Program-made: the position numbers and the translations under genes
The notes under the pieces: model-generated
What the model saw: the letters and a program-made list of their open reading frames with translations, nothing else
The model's database searches: none
Told to the model about the DNA's origin: nothing
In this document: positions 12,820 through 20,922 of the stretch, in pieces
Layout of the letters: the number at the start of each line of letters is the position of its first letter
Numbering within the stretch: position 1 is the stretch's first letter
From: CAYSPU01 sp964432995
GTDB lineage: Bacteria; Verrucomicrobiota; Verrucomicrobiia; Limisphaerales; JAHDYP01
Assembly: GCA_964432995.1 (NCBI GenBank)
Contig: CAYSPU010000056.1
Coordinates: 1 to 25,995, forward strand
DNA length: 25,995 nucleotides
Direction of reading: 5' to 3'

Positions 12820-14175
12820 ATGAAGATGCTCCAGATCACCGTCTCTGTCGCCATCCTCGCTGCGGTTGTCTCTGCTTCCGCCGTCGAGTTGGACGGTTGG
12901 ACCAGTCACTCGCCGCGCGACGAGATCCGACCTCAGTTCTCAACCGAGCCGCGCGGTGGTCCCGGCGACCAGCCCGCTCTTCTGATTCGCGCCGATGGCC
13001 GCGAGGGGCTCGATGGTTTCTGGCAGAAGTCGTTTCCCGTGACCGGTGGCAAGGGTCACCGGTTCCAGGCCTTCTATCGGGCTGCGAACGTCGCCGTTCC
13101 CCGCCGCAGTGTGGTGGTGCGCCTGCTGTGGCTCGCCGCCGACGGCCAACGCGCCGCGTTGGATGAACCGAAGGTCCCCGGCGTCTTGCCCGGTTGGAAG
13201 CCCGTGGCCGAGGCCGAGCATCCGGCCACCCGCGGCGCCGATCACTCCGGGTGGACCGAGGTGTCCGGGCTCTATCGCGCGCCGAGCAACGCCACCAGTG
13301 CGCGCGTCGAGTTGCACCTCCAGTGGGCGCCCAACGCCGAGGTGCGCTGGGCCGGAGTGTCGCTGGCCGAGGCGACGCCTCCCGTACCACGCGTCGTCCG
13401 GTTGGCTGCAGTCCACTTCCGGCCACAGGGCAACCGCACGCCGATGGAGAACTGTCGCGCCTTCGCCCCCCTCGTGGCCGAAGCCTCGCGCCAACGTGCC
13501 GACCTGGTCGTGCTCGGCGAGTGCGTGACTTCGGTCAATCTGGGGAAGACCGAAGCGGAAGTGGCCGAACCGATACCCGGTCCAGCCACCGGATATTTCG
13601 GAACGCTCACCCGACAGCACAACCTCTATCTGGTAGCCAGCCTCAACGAGCGCGCCGGCCACATGATCTACAATACCGCCGTGTTGATCGCACCCGATGG
13701 GGCTCTGGTCGGGAAGTACCGCAAGACGTGCCTGCCGCGCGACGAGATCGCCTCCGGGGTCGCCCCGGGAGACGAATACCCCGTGTTCGACACGCGCTTC
13801 GGCAAGGTGGGCATGATGATCTGCTACGACGGTTTCTTCCCCGAAGTCGCGCGTGAGTTGAGCAACCGCGGTGCGGAAGTCATCGCGTGGCCGGTTTGGG
13901 GCTGCAACCCGTTGCTGGCCGCGGCGCGCGCCTGCGAGAACCAGGTTTATCTGGTCAGCAGCACCTACGAGGATGTCTCACGAAACTGGATGCTGACCGG
14001 CGTCTGGAATCCGGAAGGCCGCCTTTCCGCCCAAGCCAGGGACTGGGGCACGGTGGTTGTGGCGGAAGTGGACCTCAACGCGCGGACGCAGTGGCCGAGC
14101 CTGGGCGACTTCCGCGCCGAGTTGTCGCGCCATCGGCCGGTCGTGCCAGGCGAGTCGTCTATCGCCCGGGAGTGA
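12820..14175 (+). CDS. exported nitrilase-superfamily hydrolase with N-terminal beta-rich domain
   Basis: A 451-residue protein starting at ATG 12820 with signal peptide MKMLQITVSVAILAAVVSASA. Residues about 22-185 look like a carbohydrate-binding-type beta-sandwich (GFWQKSFPV, RFQAFYRA, WTEVSGLYRAP, ARVELHLQW, VRWAGVSLAEA). Residues 190-445 are a carbon-nitrogen hydrolase. The Glu-Lys-Cys triad is complete: Glu234 in VLGECV, Lys302 in KYRKTCLP and Cys335 in MICYDG. The family cleaves non-peptide C-N bonds of amides, nitriles or ureas; the substrate here is not evident. Most family members are cytoplasmic, so the exported two-domain layout is uncommon. It lies 19 bp after the propeller gene. 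Confidence 0.9.
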   Translation: MKMLQITVSVAILAAVVSASAVELDGWTSHSPRDEIRPQFSTEPRGGPGDQPALLIRADGREGLDGFWQKSFPVTGGKGHRFQAFYRAANVAVPRRSVVVRLLWLAADGQRAALDEPKVPGVLPGWKPVAEAEHPATRGADHSGWTEVSGLYRAPSNATSARVELHLQWAPNAEVRWAGVSLAEATPPVPRVVRLAAVHFRPQGNRTPMENCRAFAPLVAEASRQRADLVVLGECVTSVNLGKTEAEVAEPIPGPATGYFGTLTRQHNLYLVASLNERAGHMIYNTAVLIAPDGALVGKYRKTCLPRDEIASGVAPGDEYPVFDTRFGKVGMMICYDGFFPEVARELSNRGAEVIAWPVWGCNPLLAAARACENQVYLVSSTYEDVSRNWMLTGVWNPEGRLSAQARDWGTVVVAEVDLNARTQWPSLGDFRAELSRHRPVVPGESSIARE

Positions 14176-14271
14176 AGCTGGCCCCGTGGTGCCGCAGTGC
14201 CAGACTGCAGGACTACGCGCTCCGGCTGTGGCCGCAACCTCAGCATCCCGCGCCCCGGGCGGCGTACGCTG

Positions 14272-14382
14272 TTTCCGGACCGCGGGTCTTCTGGACCCGC
14301 AGCAGAGCGCACACGCCATTGGCTGCGGCTCAAGACGAGCCGCGGTCCGGAACCTTGCGGGCTGTCGATCGCCCAGCCACAC
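14272..14382. repeat. palindromic repeat, copy 1
   Basis: An 80-bp core (14273-14352) is bounded by 13-bp perfect inverted repeats, TTCCGGACCGCGG and CCGCGGTCCGGAA. An inner pair, CCGCAGC and GCTGCGG, could extend a hairpin. About 30 bp after the right arm (CCTTGCGGGCTGTCGATCGC onward) is also shared with copy 2, so the repeated unit is about 110 bp. There is no coding potential. It resembles REP or MITE-like dispersed repeats. Confidence 0.8.
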
Positions 14383-14400
14383 CCGCCCGTCGACCGGCCC

Positions 14401-14510
14401 TTTCCGGACCGCGGGTCTTCTGACCCGCAGCAGAGCGCATATGCCATTGGCTGCGGCTCAAGACGAGCCGCGGTCCGGAACCTTGCGGGCTGTCGATCGC
14501 CCAACCACAC
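14401..14510. repeat. palindromic repeat, copy 2
   Basis: Near-identical to copy 1, with the same 13-bp inverted ends (14402-14414 and 14468-14480). The visible differences are a 2-bp gap in the loop-side GGACCCGC and CAC against TAT in the centre. The copies lie in the same orientation with 18 bp of unrelated sequence between the 110-bp units, as expected from a tandem duplication or repeated insertion. Confidence 0.8.
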
Positions 14511-14847
14511 TCGCACGCCGTCCCAGCGCGCCACAGCGGCTCAGGCCGGACGCACTTCCGAACCTCCAGTTGCCTCTCACCTGTCGTGGCTGCTGCGAGC
14601 GGGGGGGCGCTCGCGCTCCGGCTCGGGTCTCGGCGCCGCGTCTGCCGATTTGGCACGTCCCCCGGTGAGGTCACCTATCTGACGTCCCCTGACGCCGCCA
14701 CCGATTCCCCACCGGATTGCAGCCACCTTCCGGAGATTCTGGCTATGCAGGCAACCCGATCTGAGGCAGCCTCCTGTGGATCAGCGCTGTGAACAATCGA
14801 ATCCGCGGCCAGCGCCTCTTTGCCGCAGGAATGCCTGACATCGTCCT

Positions 14848-16200
14848 ATGAGAAGATCGGCATGGTTCCCTCTGGCAATCGCCGTGGCGTTCGCCGTGAC
14901 GGCCCAGGTTCAGATTCGGCCGCTTCCGGAGGCCGGCTACGACCAGAGAATCCGGGATTACGTGAAGCAGGTGCGGGTGGTGGACACGCACGAACACCTG
15001 TTGGATCCGGCGCACTTGGGCGAGTCCATGCTGGATTTCACGTTGCTGCTGCGGCACTACGCCGCAGGCGACCATGCGTCGGCGGGAATGCCCGGGGAAC
15101 TCCATGATCAGTTTCTGGGAGATGCGCTGACGGTTGTGGAGAAATGGCGGCTCTTCAAACCCTACTGGGAGCGTTCGTCGAACACGGCTTACAATCGGGC
15201 GGCGCTCTTGGCGGCCGACCAACTGTTCGGGATTCGCGACCTGAACGAGACGACGGTGGAGGAGTTGTCGGCGCGAATCCGGAAGGCGTATCGGACCGAC
15301 TGGTATGATCGCGTGTTGCGGGAGAAGTGCGGCATCGAGTTCGTGGTCGAGGACTACCCTTTTGACGACTGGGAGAACCGGGTCTTCGGGGATCAGAAGA
15401 TGTTCCGGTATGTGCGGAAGTTCGACTCGTTTGTGCTGCTCAACTCCAAGGAGCAGATCGGGCATCTCGAGAAGTGGAAGGAGCCCGGAATCCGGACGCT
15501 GGGCGACCTGGTATCCGCCCTGGAGAACGCGTTTCACGAAGCCAGGAAGGCCGGCATCGTCGCCGCCAAGTCCATCCTGGCCTACAACCGGACCTTGCAC
15601 TACGAAGACGCGACCAAGGAAGAGGCGGAGAGGGCGTTCCAGAGAATCCTGGCTTCCCCCGGCGACGCGGCCTTGGCCTTCGCCGAGGTCAAACCGCTGC
15701 AGGACTACATGATGCACCGGGTGCTGGACCTAGCCAAGCGCAACGGTCTGCCGGTGCAATTGCACACCGGATTGAACACGGCCTACATCGGGAATGCGAA
15801 CCCGACGCATCTCGTCAACCTGTTCCTCGAGTACCCCGACGTCGAGTTCATCCTGTTCCACGGTGGCTATCCGTATGGCGGGGAGTTGGCCGCACTGGCG
15901 AAGAACTTCCGGAACGTGTCCATCGACCTCTGCTGGCTGTACATCATCTCGCCGTCCTACAGCGAACGGTATCTCCACGAATGGCTCGAGACGGTTCCGG
16001 CGAGCAAGCTCATGGCGTTCGGCGGGGATTTCCTCTACGTCGAGAATGTCTACAGTCATCTGCTGTTTGCGAAGCAGGTGGTCGCGAACGTCCTGATCGC
16101 CAAGGTGCGCGATGGCTATCTCAGCGAAAAGGAAGCTCTCGCGATTGCGCAGATGCTGTTTCACGACAACGCCGTGCGCATCCTCAAGCTGAAGAAATAG
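14848..16200 (+). CDS. exported amidohydrolase-superfamily protein (amidohydrolase_2 type)
   Basis: A 450-residue metal-dependent TIM-barrel hydrolase with a signal peptide (MRRSAWFPLAIAVAFAVTAQ). The metal ligand pattern is present: H48 and H50 in VVDTHEHL, H306 in VQLHTGLN, H338 in LFHGGYP and D394 in FGGDFLY. The layout and the C-terminal SEKEALAIAQMLFHDNAVRIL segment are close to the amidohydrolase_2 and uronate-isomerase-like branch. In that branch the enzymes are decarboxylases, lactonases or isomerases; which applies here cannot be told. ATG 14848 is favoured because it yields the signal peptide. It is separated from the nitrilase gene by a repeat-rich gap, so it likely has its own promoter. 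Confidence 0.9.
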   Translation: MRRSAWFPLAIAVAFAVTAQVQIRPLPEAGYDQRIRDYVKQVRVVDTHEHLLDPAHLGESMLDFTLLLRHYAAGDHASAGMPGELHDQFLGDALTVVEKWRLFKPYWERSSNTAYNRAALLAADQLFGIRDLNETTVEELSARIRKAYRTDWYDRVLREKCGIEFVVEDYPFDDWENRVFGDQKMFRYVRKFDSFVLLNSKEQIGHLEKWKEPGIRTLGDLVSALENAFHEARKAGIVAAKSILAYNRTLHYEDATKEEAERAFQRILASPGDAALAFAEVKPLQDYMMHRVLDLAKRNGLPVQLHTGLNTAYIGNANPTHLVNLFLEYPDVEFILFHGGYPYGGELAALAKNFRNVSIDLCWLYIISPSYSERYLHEWLETVPASKLMAFGGDFLYVENVYSHLLFAKQVVANVLIAKVRDGYLSEKEALAIAQMLFHDNAVRILKLKK

Positions 16201-16491
16201 GCCCTCTGCCCGCAGTGTTTCCACCCAACTGCGCACCTGCGGGGGTTGGCTGGCTCATCTCGAAGTTGTCAGCGAGCTGCAACCTGAGGTGGGCGGGCAA
16301 CACCGTTGCCCGCCAAGTTGGGGATGAAGTTCCAGCAGCCGCGGCCAGGCGGTGCTGGCCGCCCACGACCGACAGACTTGGAGATGCACCGGGCGCCGGA
16401 TGGTGTCTCGTTGTTGCCGCCGTGCCGCCGTGCCGATGCGCCGATGTGCCGATGTGCCGATGTGCCGATGTGCCGGGAGATGGGTCTTGGC
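16201..16491. other. convergent intergenic region
   Basis: This gap lies between the amidohydrolase (plus) and ispD (minus). It holds an octamer array at 16417-16472. No gene or clear terminator with a T-run was seen in the rest. Confidence 0.6.
16417..16472. repeat. 8-bp tandem repeat array next to ispD
   Basis: Seven units in exact register: CCGCCGTG twice, CCGATGCG once, then CCGATGTG four times. The array ends 19 bp from the ispD stop codon. It shares unit length and the CCG start with the array at 7675-7714, suggesting one class of octamer repeat in this genome. Four identical units imply recent expansion. Confidence 0.85.
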
Positions 16492-17166
16492 CTATCGCAG
16501 CAGCCACTCGAGATACGCCAGATCGGCGGGCACGGTCACTTTCGGGTTAGGGAGGAGGTTCTCGACGAGTTCCACGGGTTGGCCGATGGCTTCACAAGCG
16601 GCGGTGTCGTCGGTGACGGAGAGGCCGTGTTCTCTGACGTGCTGGAGGGCGCGGAGGATGACGTCGAGGCGGAAGGCCTGGGGGGTTTGCACGGCCCAGA
16701 GGCGGCCCCGTTCGACGTTCCGGGCGATGCGTCCGGCGCCATCCGATTCCTTGATGGTATCGATGACCGGGCAGCCGGTGACGGCGGCGCCCACCCGTCG
16801 TGCGGCCTCGATGGTCTGCGTGATCGCCTCCGGTGGCGTGCAGGGCCGGGCGCCGTCCTGGATGGCCACCATGTCGGTTCCCGGGTCGACGGCTTGCAGG
16901 CCGTTCCAGACGGAGTCCTGGCGCATGCGTCCGCCGGGAACGAGCTTCCACGGTTTCTGGAGGTCGGCGTGGCGGGCCAGGTTGGCAAAGGTCTCCTGCA
17001 TCCCGTCCCGGACAACGAGAACGATGCGGTCGATGGCGTCCAGACGATCGAACCTGGACCACGTGTGGACGATAACGGGGCGACCAGCAATCTCCTGGAG
17101 GAGTTTGTCGGTGCCGTGTCCCATGCGGATCCCCTGGCCGGCGGCGACGATGATGGCTGAGGTCAT
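16492..17166 (-). CDS. ispD: 2-C-methyl-D-erythritol 4-phosphate cytidylyltransferase IspD
   Basis: Forms CDP-methylerythritol from MEP and CTP in the non-mevalonate isoprenoid pathway. With start ATG 17166 the protein is 224 residues, the normal length. Seen: nucleotide-binding SAIIVAAGQGIRMG at the N-terminus followed by DKLLQEIAGRPVI, then PGGRMRQDSVWNGL, AIQDGARPC, VIDTIKES, VQTPQAF and VTDDTAACEAIGQPV, each conserved in IspD. In many bacteria ispF is adjacent or fused; it is not here. The folB gene ends 152 bp upstream on the same strand. Confidence 0.95.
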   Translation of the reverse strand: MTSAIIVAAGQGIRMGHGTDKLLQEIAGRPVIVHTWSRFDRLDAIDRIVLVVRDGMQETFANLARHADLQKPWKLVPGGRMRQDSVWNGLQAVDPGTDMVAIQDGARPCTPPEAITQTIEAARRVGAAVTGCPVIDTIKESDGAGRIARNVERGRLWAVQTPQAFRLDVILRALQHVREHGLSVTDDTAACEAIGQPVELVENLLPNPKVTVPADLAYLEWLLR

Positions 17167-17188
17167 GCGGGGGACTCTAAGCCGCATC

Positions 17189-17213
17189 TTTCACACGCGG
17201 CAAGCGTGTGAAA
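17189..17213. promoter_or_regulatory. inverted repeat upstream of ispD
   Basis: TTTCACACG and CGTGTGAAA form a perfect 9-bp pair around a 7-nt spacer. GCAT and ATGC just outside can lengthen the stem after one mismatch. It lies 23-47 bp upstream of the ispD start and downstream of folB. There is no U-run, so an operator or leader hairpin is as likely as a terminator. Confidence 0.4.
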
Positions 17214-17318
17214 TATGCGCCTGGCCGGGCCACAGCAAAGCCGAAAACGTTGGTCGATGACTTCAACGCGCGTCCACATTCTGGAGGTTCGTCCTCTCGG
17301 GGAAACGCTGCGGGGAGT

Positions 17319-17675
17319 TCAGGAGCAGGCTCGGGCGCGGCGGATTCGGACGGCGACGTGACGGGCTTCGGGTAGGATGAACTTCCGGACTTCGACGGTG
17401 ACTGCCTGGGGGCCGAACTCGGTCAGGACGAGGCTGGCGATCTCCGTCGCCAGGGTTTCCAGAAGCCGCCACTCGCGGTGGTCGCCCAGTCTGAGGAGAC
17501 GGCGCGTGACTGCGTAGTAATCGATTGTCTGGGCGAGGTCGTCGTCGGTGGCGGCGCGTGCGAAGTCCGTCTCCATCTCGAGGGTGACGAGCAACCGCTG
17601 GGGGCGGGCGCGTTCTTCGGGGGGCACCCCGACGCGGTAATGCACTTCCAGGTCTTTGACGACGATCGTGTCCAC
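17319..17675 (-). CDS. folB: dihydroneopterin aldolase FolB
   Basis: Converts 7,8-dihydroneopterin to 6-hydroxymethyl-dihydropterin in folate synthesis. The 118-residue product starting at GTG 17675 has the standard FolB length. Seen: VKDLEVHYRVGVPPEERARPQ (residues 6-26, the family N-terminal strand with the V-G-x-x-x-x-E-R signature), TIDYYAVTRRL, and WRLLETLATEIASLVL before the C-terminal VRKF strand. AGGA lies about 8 nt upstream of the GTG, supporting this start over longer frames. The TPR gene stops 46 bp upstream. Confidence 0.92.
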   Translation of the reverse strand: MDTIVVKDLEVHYRVGVPPEERARPQRLLVTLEMETDFARAATDDDLAQTIDYYAVTRRLLRLGDHREWRLLETLATEIASLVLTEFGPQAVTVEVRKFILPEARHVAVRIRRARACS

Positions 17676-17721
17676 GGGGAGGTTCCTGGTGATGGCGAAC
17701 GGGCCGGGGCGGCGTCCGGTT

Positions 17722-18219
17722 TCACCAATCGGCGATCTCCTTCCAGAGCGGGTGCAGGTCGGGGTCGCGGAGGGCCATCTCCCGGATCTTTTCCTTGCCG
17801 GCGATGCGGACGGCGCGGTCGAGCCAGGTCCGGGCATCGGTGGGATCATCCAGTTGACAGGCGTAGCAGGCGAGGTTGTAGGCGACGGTGGGAATTGTGG
17901 AGAACGTGTCGGCTACGGACAGGAGCTGTTGCCGGGCCTCGGGGGTGCGCTTGAGTTCATGCAGGGTGTAGGACTGATGAATCCAGCCGGAGGGATTCTC
18001 TGGGTCTTCGGCGATCAGCCGTCGGGCGACCTCCAGGGCGTCGTTCCACTCCCGCAGTTCGGCACGCAAGCGCCACTCGACGTCGAGGGTATCGGGGTGG
18101 GAACGCGCGTCGCGACTGATGTGCCGGAACTCGGTCTGGGCTTCGCGAGGGTTGCCCAGCTCGAGCCAGCCAATGGCCGCACTCAGTGTGCAGACGTCAG
18201 CGCGTTCCAGAGGGCGCAC
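17722..18219 (-). CDS. TPR-repeat protein
   Basis: About 165 residues if GTG 18219 is the start; the N-terminal boundary is uncertain because the frame stays open to 18555. Recognisable helical TPR pairs: AAIGWLELGNPREAQTEFRH, LRAELREWNDALEVARRLIA, YTLHELKRTPEARQQLL and YNLACYACQLDDPTDARTWL, then LRDPDLHPLWKEIADW at the end. TPR proteins act as protein-binding scaffolds; the partner is unknown. Short proteins of this pattern with the NLACYACQL block are, from memory, widespread in Verrucomicrobiota. It is upstream of folB on the same strand and divergent from the dacB-family gene. Confidence 0.8.
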   Translation of the reverse strand: MRPLERADVCTLSAAIGWLELGNPREAQTEFRHISRDARSHPDTLDVEWRLRAELREWNDALEVARRLIAEDPENPSGWIHQSYTLHELKRTPEARQQLLSVADTFSTIPTVAYNLACYACQLDDPTDARTWLDRAVRIAGKEKIREMALRDPDLHPLWKEIADW

Positions 18220-18393
18220 GTCCCGACGATGCCGACGCTCTGGCGCGAAATGCAAGCGCGATCGGAGTGCAAGATCCCGACCGCCGCAGCGAATGGCACC
18301 CGGGACGCGCTGCGTGGGGACAACACGCGGCCGTCGGCGCGGGCGCGCACTTTCTTGTCGCCAACCGGGGAGGCATTTCCGATAAGAGCCGTC

Positions 18394-19917
18394 ATGCGCT
18401 GGACGGGCTGGATGCGGCGGGCTTGTGGGCTGACGGTGGCGGCTGTTCTGGGGGTGGGCCCGGTGATGGCCGGCCCCGTTTCCGAGGGATGGCGCGCGCG
18501 CGTTGAGGCGCGGCTCAGTCAACCGATCTTCTCCAACGCCTGGTGGGGGGTGCAAGTCGTCGCGCTCCGGTCCGGCGAGGTGCTCTACGAGACCAATGCC
18601 GTGCGGCTCTTCCGACCGGCCTCGAATGCCAAGTTGTTCGTCGGTGCCTTGGCGCTGGACCGCCTCGGCCCAGGCACGCGAATTCGCACCCCGTTGCTCG
18701 CGGCCAGCCGACCGACCGCTTCCGGGGTGCTCCGGGGCGACCTAGTGATTGCGGGGCGCGGCGATTTCTCCTGGGCCGCCAGGTTTCACGACGGGGATTA
18801 CGCGTCCTCTCTGGCGCCGGTTGTGCAAGCCGTCCGGCGTGCGGGGATCCGCAGCATCCGGGGGGATCTGGTTGGCGACGTTTCCTTTTTTCGAGGTCCC
18901 CCCTGGGGAACGGGGTGGACTTGGGACGACCTCGACCGCTATTACGGCGCGCCGGCGTCGCCGCTGACCCACGAGGACAACGTCATCGACATCGAGGTCG
19001 CGCCGGGGCGGCGCGTTGGTGAGTCGTGCCGGATTTCGCTTCAGCCGCGGACGGCTTTTGAGGAGTTCGTCAACCAAACAGAGACGGTCGCCGCGGGGGG
19101 CGAACGCCGGGTGGAAGTGCATCGTGTTCCGGGGGCGCGGCGTGTCCGGGTGACGGGGCGGGTTCCGGTGGGGAGTTCGAACTGGGTGGATGCGGTCAGT
19201 GTACCGGGGGCGGCGCGCTGGTTCCTGACCCAGCTTCGCGGCGAACTCGGGCGTTCGGGGATTCCGGTGTCCGGGAAGGTGCGCCTCACCGGCGAGTGGG
19301 AGGGTGGCGCGGATCCGCCGCGCCCGGCTTCGGGCCTCGAGCTGGCGGCGGTGGAATCGCCGCCGGTGGCCGATCTGGTGCGCCACATGATGAAACCCTC
19401 GCAGAATCTCTATGCGCAGATGCTGCTGCTGCAGGTGGGCGCACGGTCAAGCGGCGGGGAACCGAACCGGCGCACCACCGAAGAACAAGGGATCGCCGAA
19501 CTCGCGCGTTTTGTGAGGCGGGCGGGCCTTGATCCGGGCGAGGTGCGGCTGGACGAGGGGTCGGGTTTGTCCCGCACTTCGCTGGTGACGCCGCGGGCCG
19601 TCGTGAGTTTGCTGCGTTACATGGCGCGGCACGAGAGTGCGGGCGCCTTTCGGGCAAGCCTGCCCGTGGCCGGTGTCGACGGCACGTTGCGTCGGCGGCT
19701 GCGGGGCACCAGCGCCGAGGGGCGTCTGTTGGGGAAGACCGGCACGATGCGCGGCGTTTACTGCTTGTCCGGCTACGTGACCACTTTGGCCGGCGAAGAA
19801 CTCGCCTATGCGATCCTGCTGAACCACTACTTCGCCGAGTCGGCCGATGAAGCTCGACGCGAGCTTGACGCCCTCGCGGTCATTCTCGCCGAGCATCCGG
19901 GCGCGACACCCCGATGA
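18394..19917 (+). CDS. dacB: D-alanyl-D-alanine carboxypeptidase/endopeptidase (PBP4, S13 family)
   Basis: Periplasmic penicillin-binding protein that trims or cleaves peptidoglycan peptides. It has 507 residues with a signal peptide (CGLTVAAVLGVGPVMAG, cleavage near 27). All three active-site motifs are present: S77-N-A-K80 (SxxK), S336-Q-N338 (SxN, in MMKPSQNLYAQ) and K448-T-G (in LLGKTGTMRG). The large insertion between SxxK and SxN (residues about 95-320) is typical of S13 enzymes. ATG 18394 lies in a frame open well upstream; it is chosen because it gives a normal signal sequence. The next gene is convergent, 28 bp away. Confidence 0.93.
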   Translation: MRWTGWMRRACGLTVAAVLGVGPVMAGPVSEGWRARVEARLSQPIFSNAWWGVQVVALRSGEVLYETNAVRLFRPASNAKLFVGALALDRLGPGTRIRTPLLAASRPTASGVLRGDLVIAGRGDFSWAARFHDGDYASSLAPVVQAVRRAGIRSIRGDLVGDVSFFRGPPWGTGWTWDDLDRYYGAPASPLTHEDNVIDIEVAPGRRVGESCRISLQPRTAFEEFVNQTETVAAGGERRVEVHRVPGARRVRVTGRVPVGSSNWVDAVSVPGAARWFLTQLRGELGRSGIPVSGKVRLTGEWEGGADPPRPASGLELAAVESPPVADLVRHMMKPSQNLYAQMLLLQVGARSSGGEPNRRTTEEQGIAELARFVRRAGLDPGEVRLDEGSGLSRTSLVTPRAVVSLLRYMARHESAGAFRASLPVAGVDGTLRRRLRGTSAEGRLLGKTGTMRGVYCLSGYVTTLAGEELAYAILLNHYFAESADEARRELDALAVILAEHPGATPR

Positions 19918-19945
19918 CCGGAGGCGTCCGCGCTCCGGGCGAAGC

Positions 19946-20809
19946 TCAGGACTCGCGAAACAGCGTCTCGGGATTCTCCGCGCAGGGCAGATTGCGCCCG
20001 CCGGTGTAGAACGTCTCGTGATTGCCTCCGCGCCAGCGACGCAGACGATAGAGCGTGGCGAAGGCAAAGTCCGGCGCGGCTCCTCCTTGGCCTCCCACCA
20101 ATTCGCTGCCGCGGCGCACGTTGTCGACCATCCACGCCGGAAGTGTGAGGTGATAGGGGTTCCGGCCAACCTCACCGACGTGGAAGGTCAGGGCGGTGAC
20201 GAGATCGGAGACGTGCGCGGGGCTGAGCTCGACCATCAGATTGGGGGCGGGGTTCTGTCCCCAGAATTCGGTTTCGACCGTGAAACAGGTGAAGTCGGCA
20301 GGCATGGTCTTCAGGGCATCGACCAGGAGATGATGGGTGCCGATGTGGGAGCTGTTCCAGTCGAGGTCGTGGGGAAAAAGGAGGACGCGGGGGCGTTGGT
20401 CACTCAGGATGCGGGCGATGACCTGGACGCAGGTGTTCCAGTGAGCTGGGTCCTCGCGCCGTGTGCGGGGGTGTACGCGCTCGAGACCGGTTGGTGCGAT
20501 TTGGATGAGCCCGAAGCCAATGAACCGGCAGCAGGCCTGGAGCTCCTGGTAGCGGCCGGCCTGCCGGCTGCGGTTGCTCCCCTGGGTGACCGCCACGTTG
20601 ATCACGTTCCAGCGCGCCTCCCGCAGCAGTCGCAGCGCCAGGCCGCCGACGATCACTTCGTCGTCAGGGTGCGGAGAGAAGATCATCGCCTTGGGGGCGT
20701 CGGGCGGGAGGCAAGATCGGAAGAGCGCCGGGAAGGGGCAGAGTGGAGAGCTCGGTGGTCGCCGTGCCATGAGTGCGTACTCGGCAACCAGATGGGTGTA
20801 GGGATTCAT
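19946..20809 (-). CDS. LmbE/PIG-L family deacetylase
   Basis: Zinc-dependent N-deacetylase fold of 287 residues from ATG 20809. The metal motif HPDDE is at 47-51 (FSPHPDDEVIVGG) and the second ligand segment HIGTH lies in DLDWNSSHIGTHHLL. Members deacetylate GlcNAc-type sugars, mycothiol or bacillithiol precursors, or antibiotics. The substrate here cannot be inferred. No signal peptide is obvious. The region after the catalytic core (VSDLVTALTFHVGEV...NPYHLTLPAWMVDNVRRG) is shared with a sub-branch that includes glucosamine-6-phosphate-deaminase-associated proteins. It converges with the dacB-family gene and lies 113 bp downstream of the kinase operon on the same strand. Confidence 0.9.
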   Translation of the reverse strand: MNPYTHLVAEYALMARRPPSSPLCPFPALFRSCLPPDAPKAMIFSPHPDDEVIVGGLALRLLREARWNVINVAVTQGSNRSRQAGRYQELQACCRFIGFGLIQIAPTGLERVHPRTRREDPAHWNTCVQVIARILSDQRPRVLLFPHDLDWNSSHIGTHHLLVDALKTMPADFTCFTVETEFWGQNPAPNLMVELSPAHVSDLVTALTFHVGEVGRNPYHLTLPAWMVDNVRRGSELVGGQGGAAPDFAFATLYRLRRWRGGNHETFYTGGRNLPCAENPETLFRES

Positions 20810-20922
20810 AGTGCGACAGCGAGGTTCCTCTCTCTCAGATGGACCGGCCTCATCATGCGCGAGGCGGCGCCCGAGGATCAAGGACGGAACGCGGCAGAAC
20901 GGAACGCGCCGCGTCGGGGTGC

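Larger units (their letters stand above)
14176..14847. other. long intergenic region with palindromic repeats
   Basis: No convincing gene is present in these 672 bp. Two direct copies of a palindromic repeat fill 14272-14510. The remaining parts (14176-14271 and 14511-14847) show no RNA gene or conserved peptide that I recognise. The promoter of the downstream amidohydrolase presumably lies near 14700-14840 but has no clear boxes. Confidence 0.6.

Noticed and set aside
14272..14510. Possible CRISPR array
   Set aside because: Only two long palindromic copies with an 18-bp gap; no regular spacers and no cas genes.
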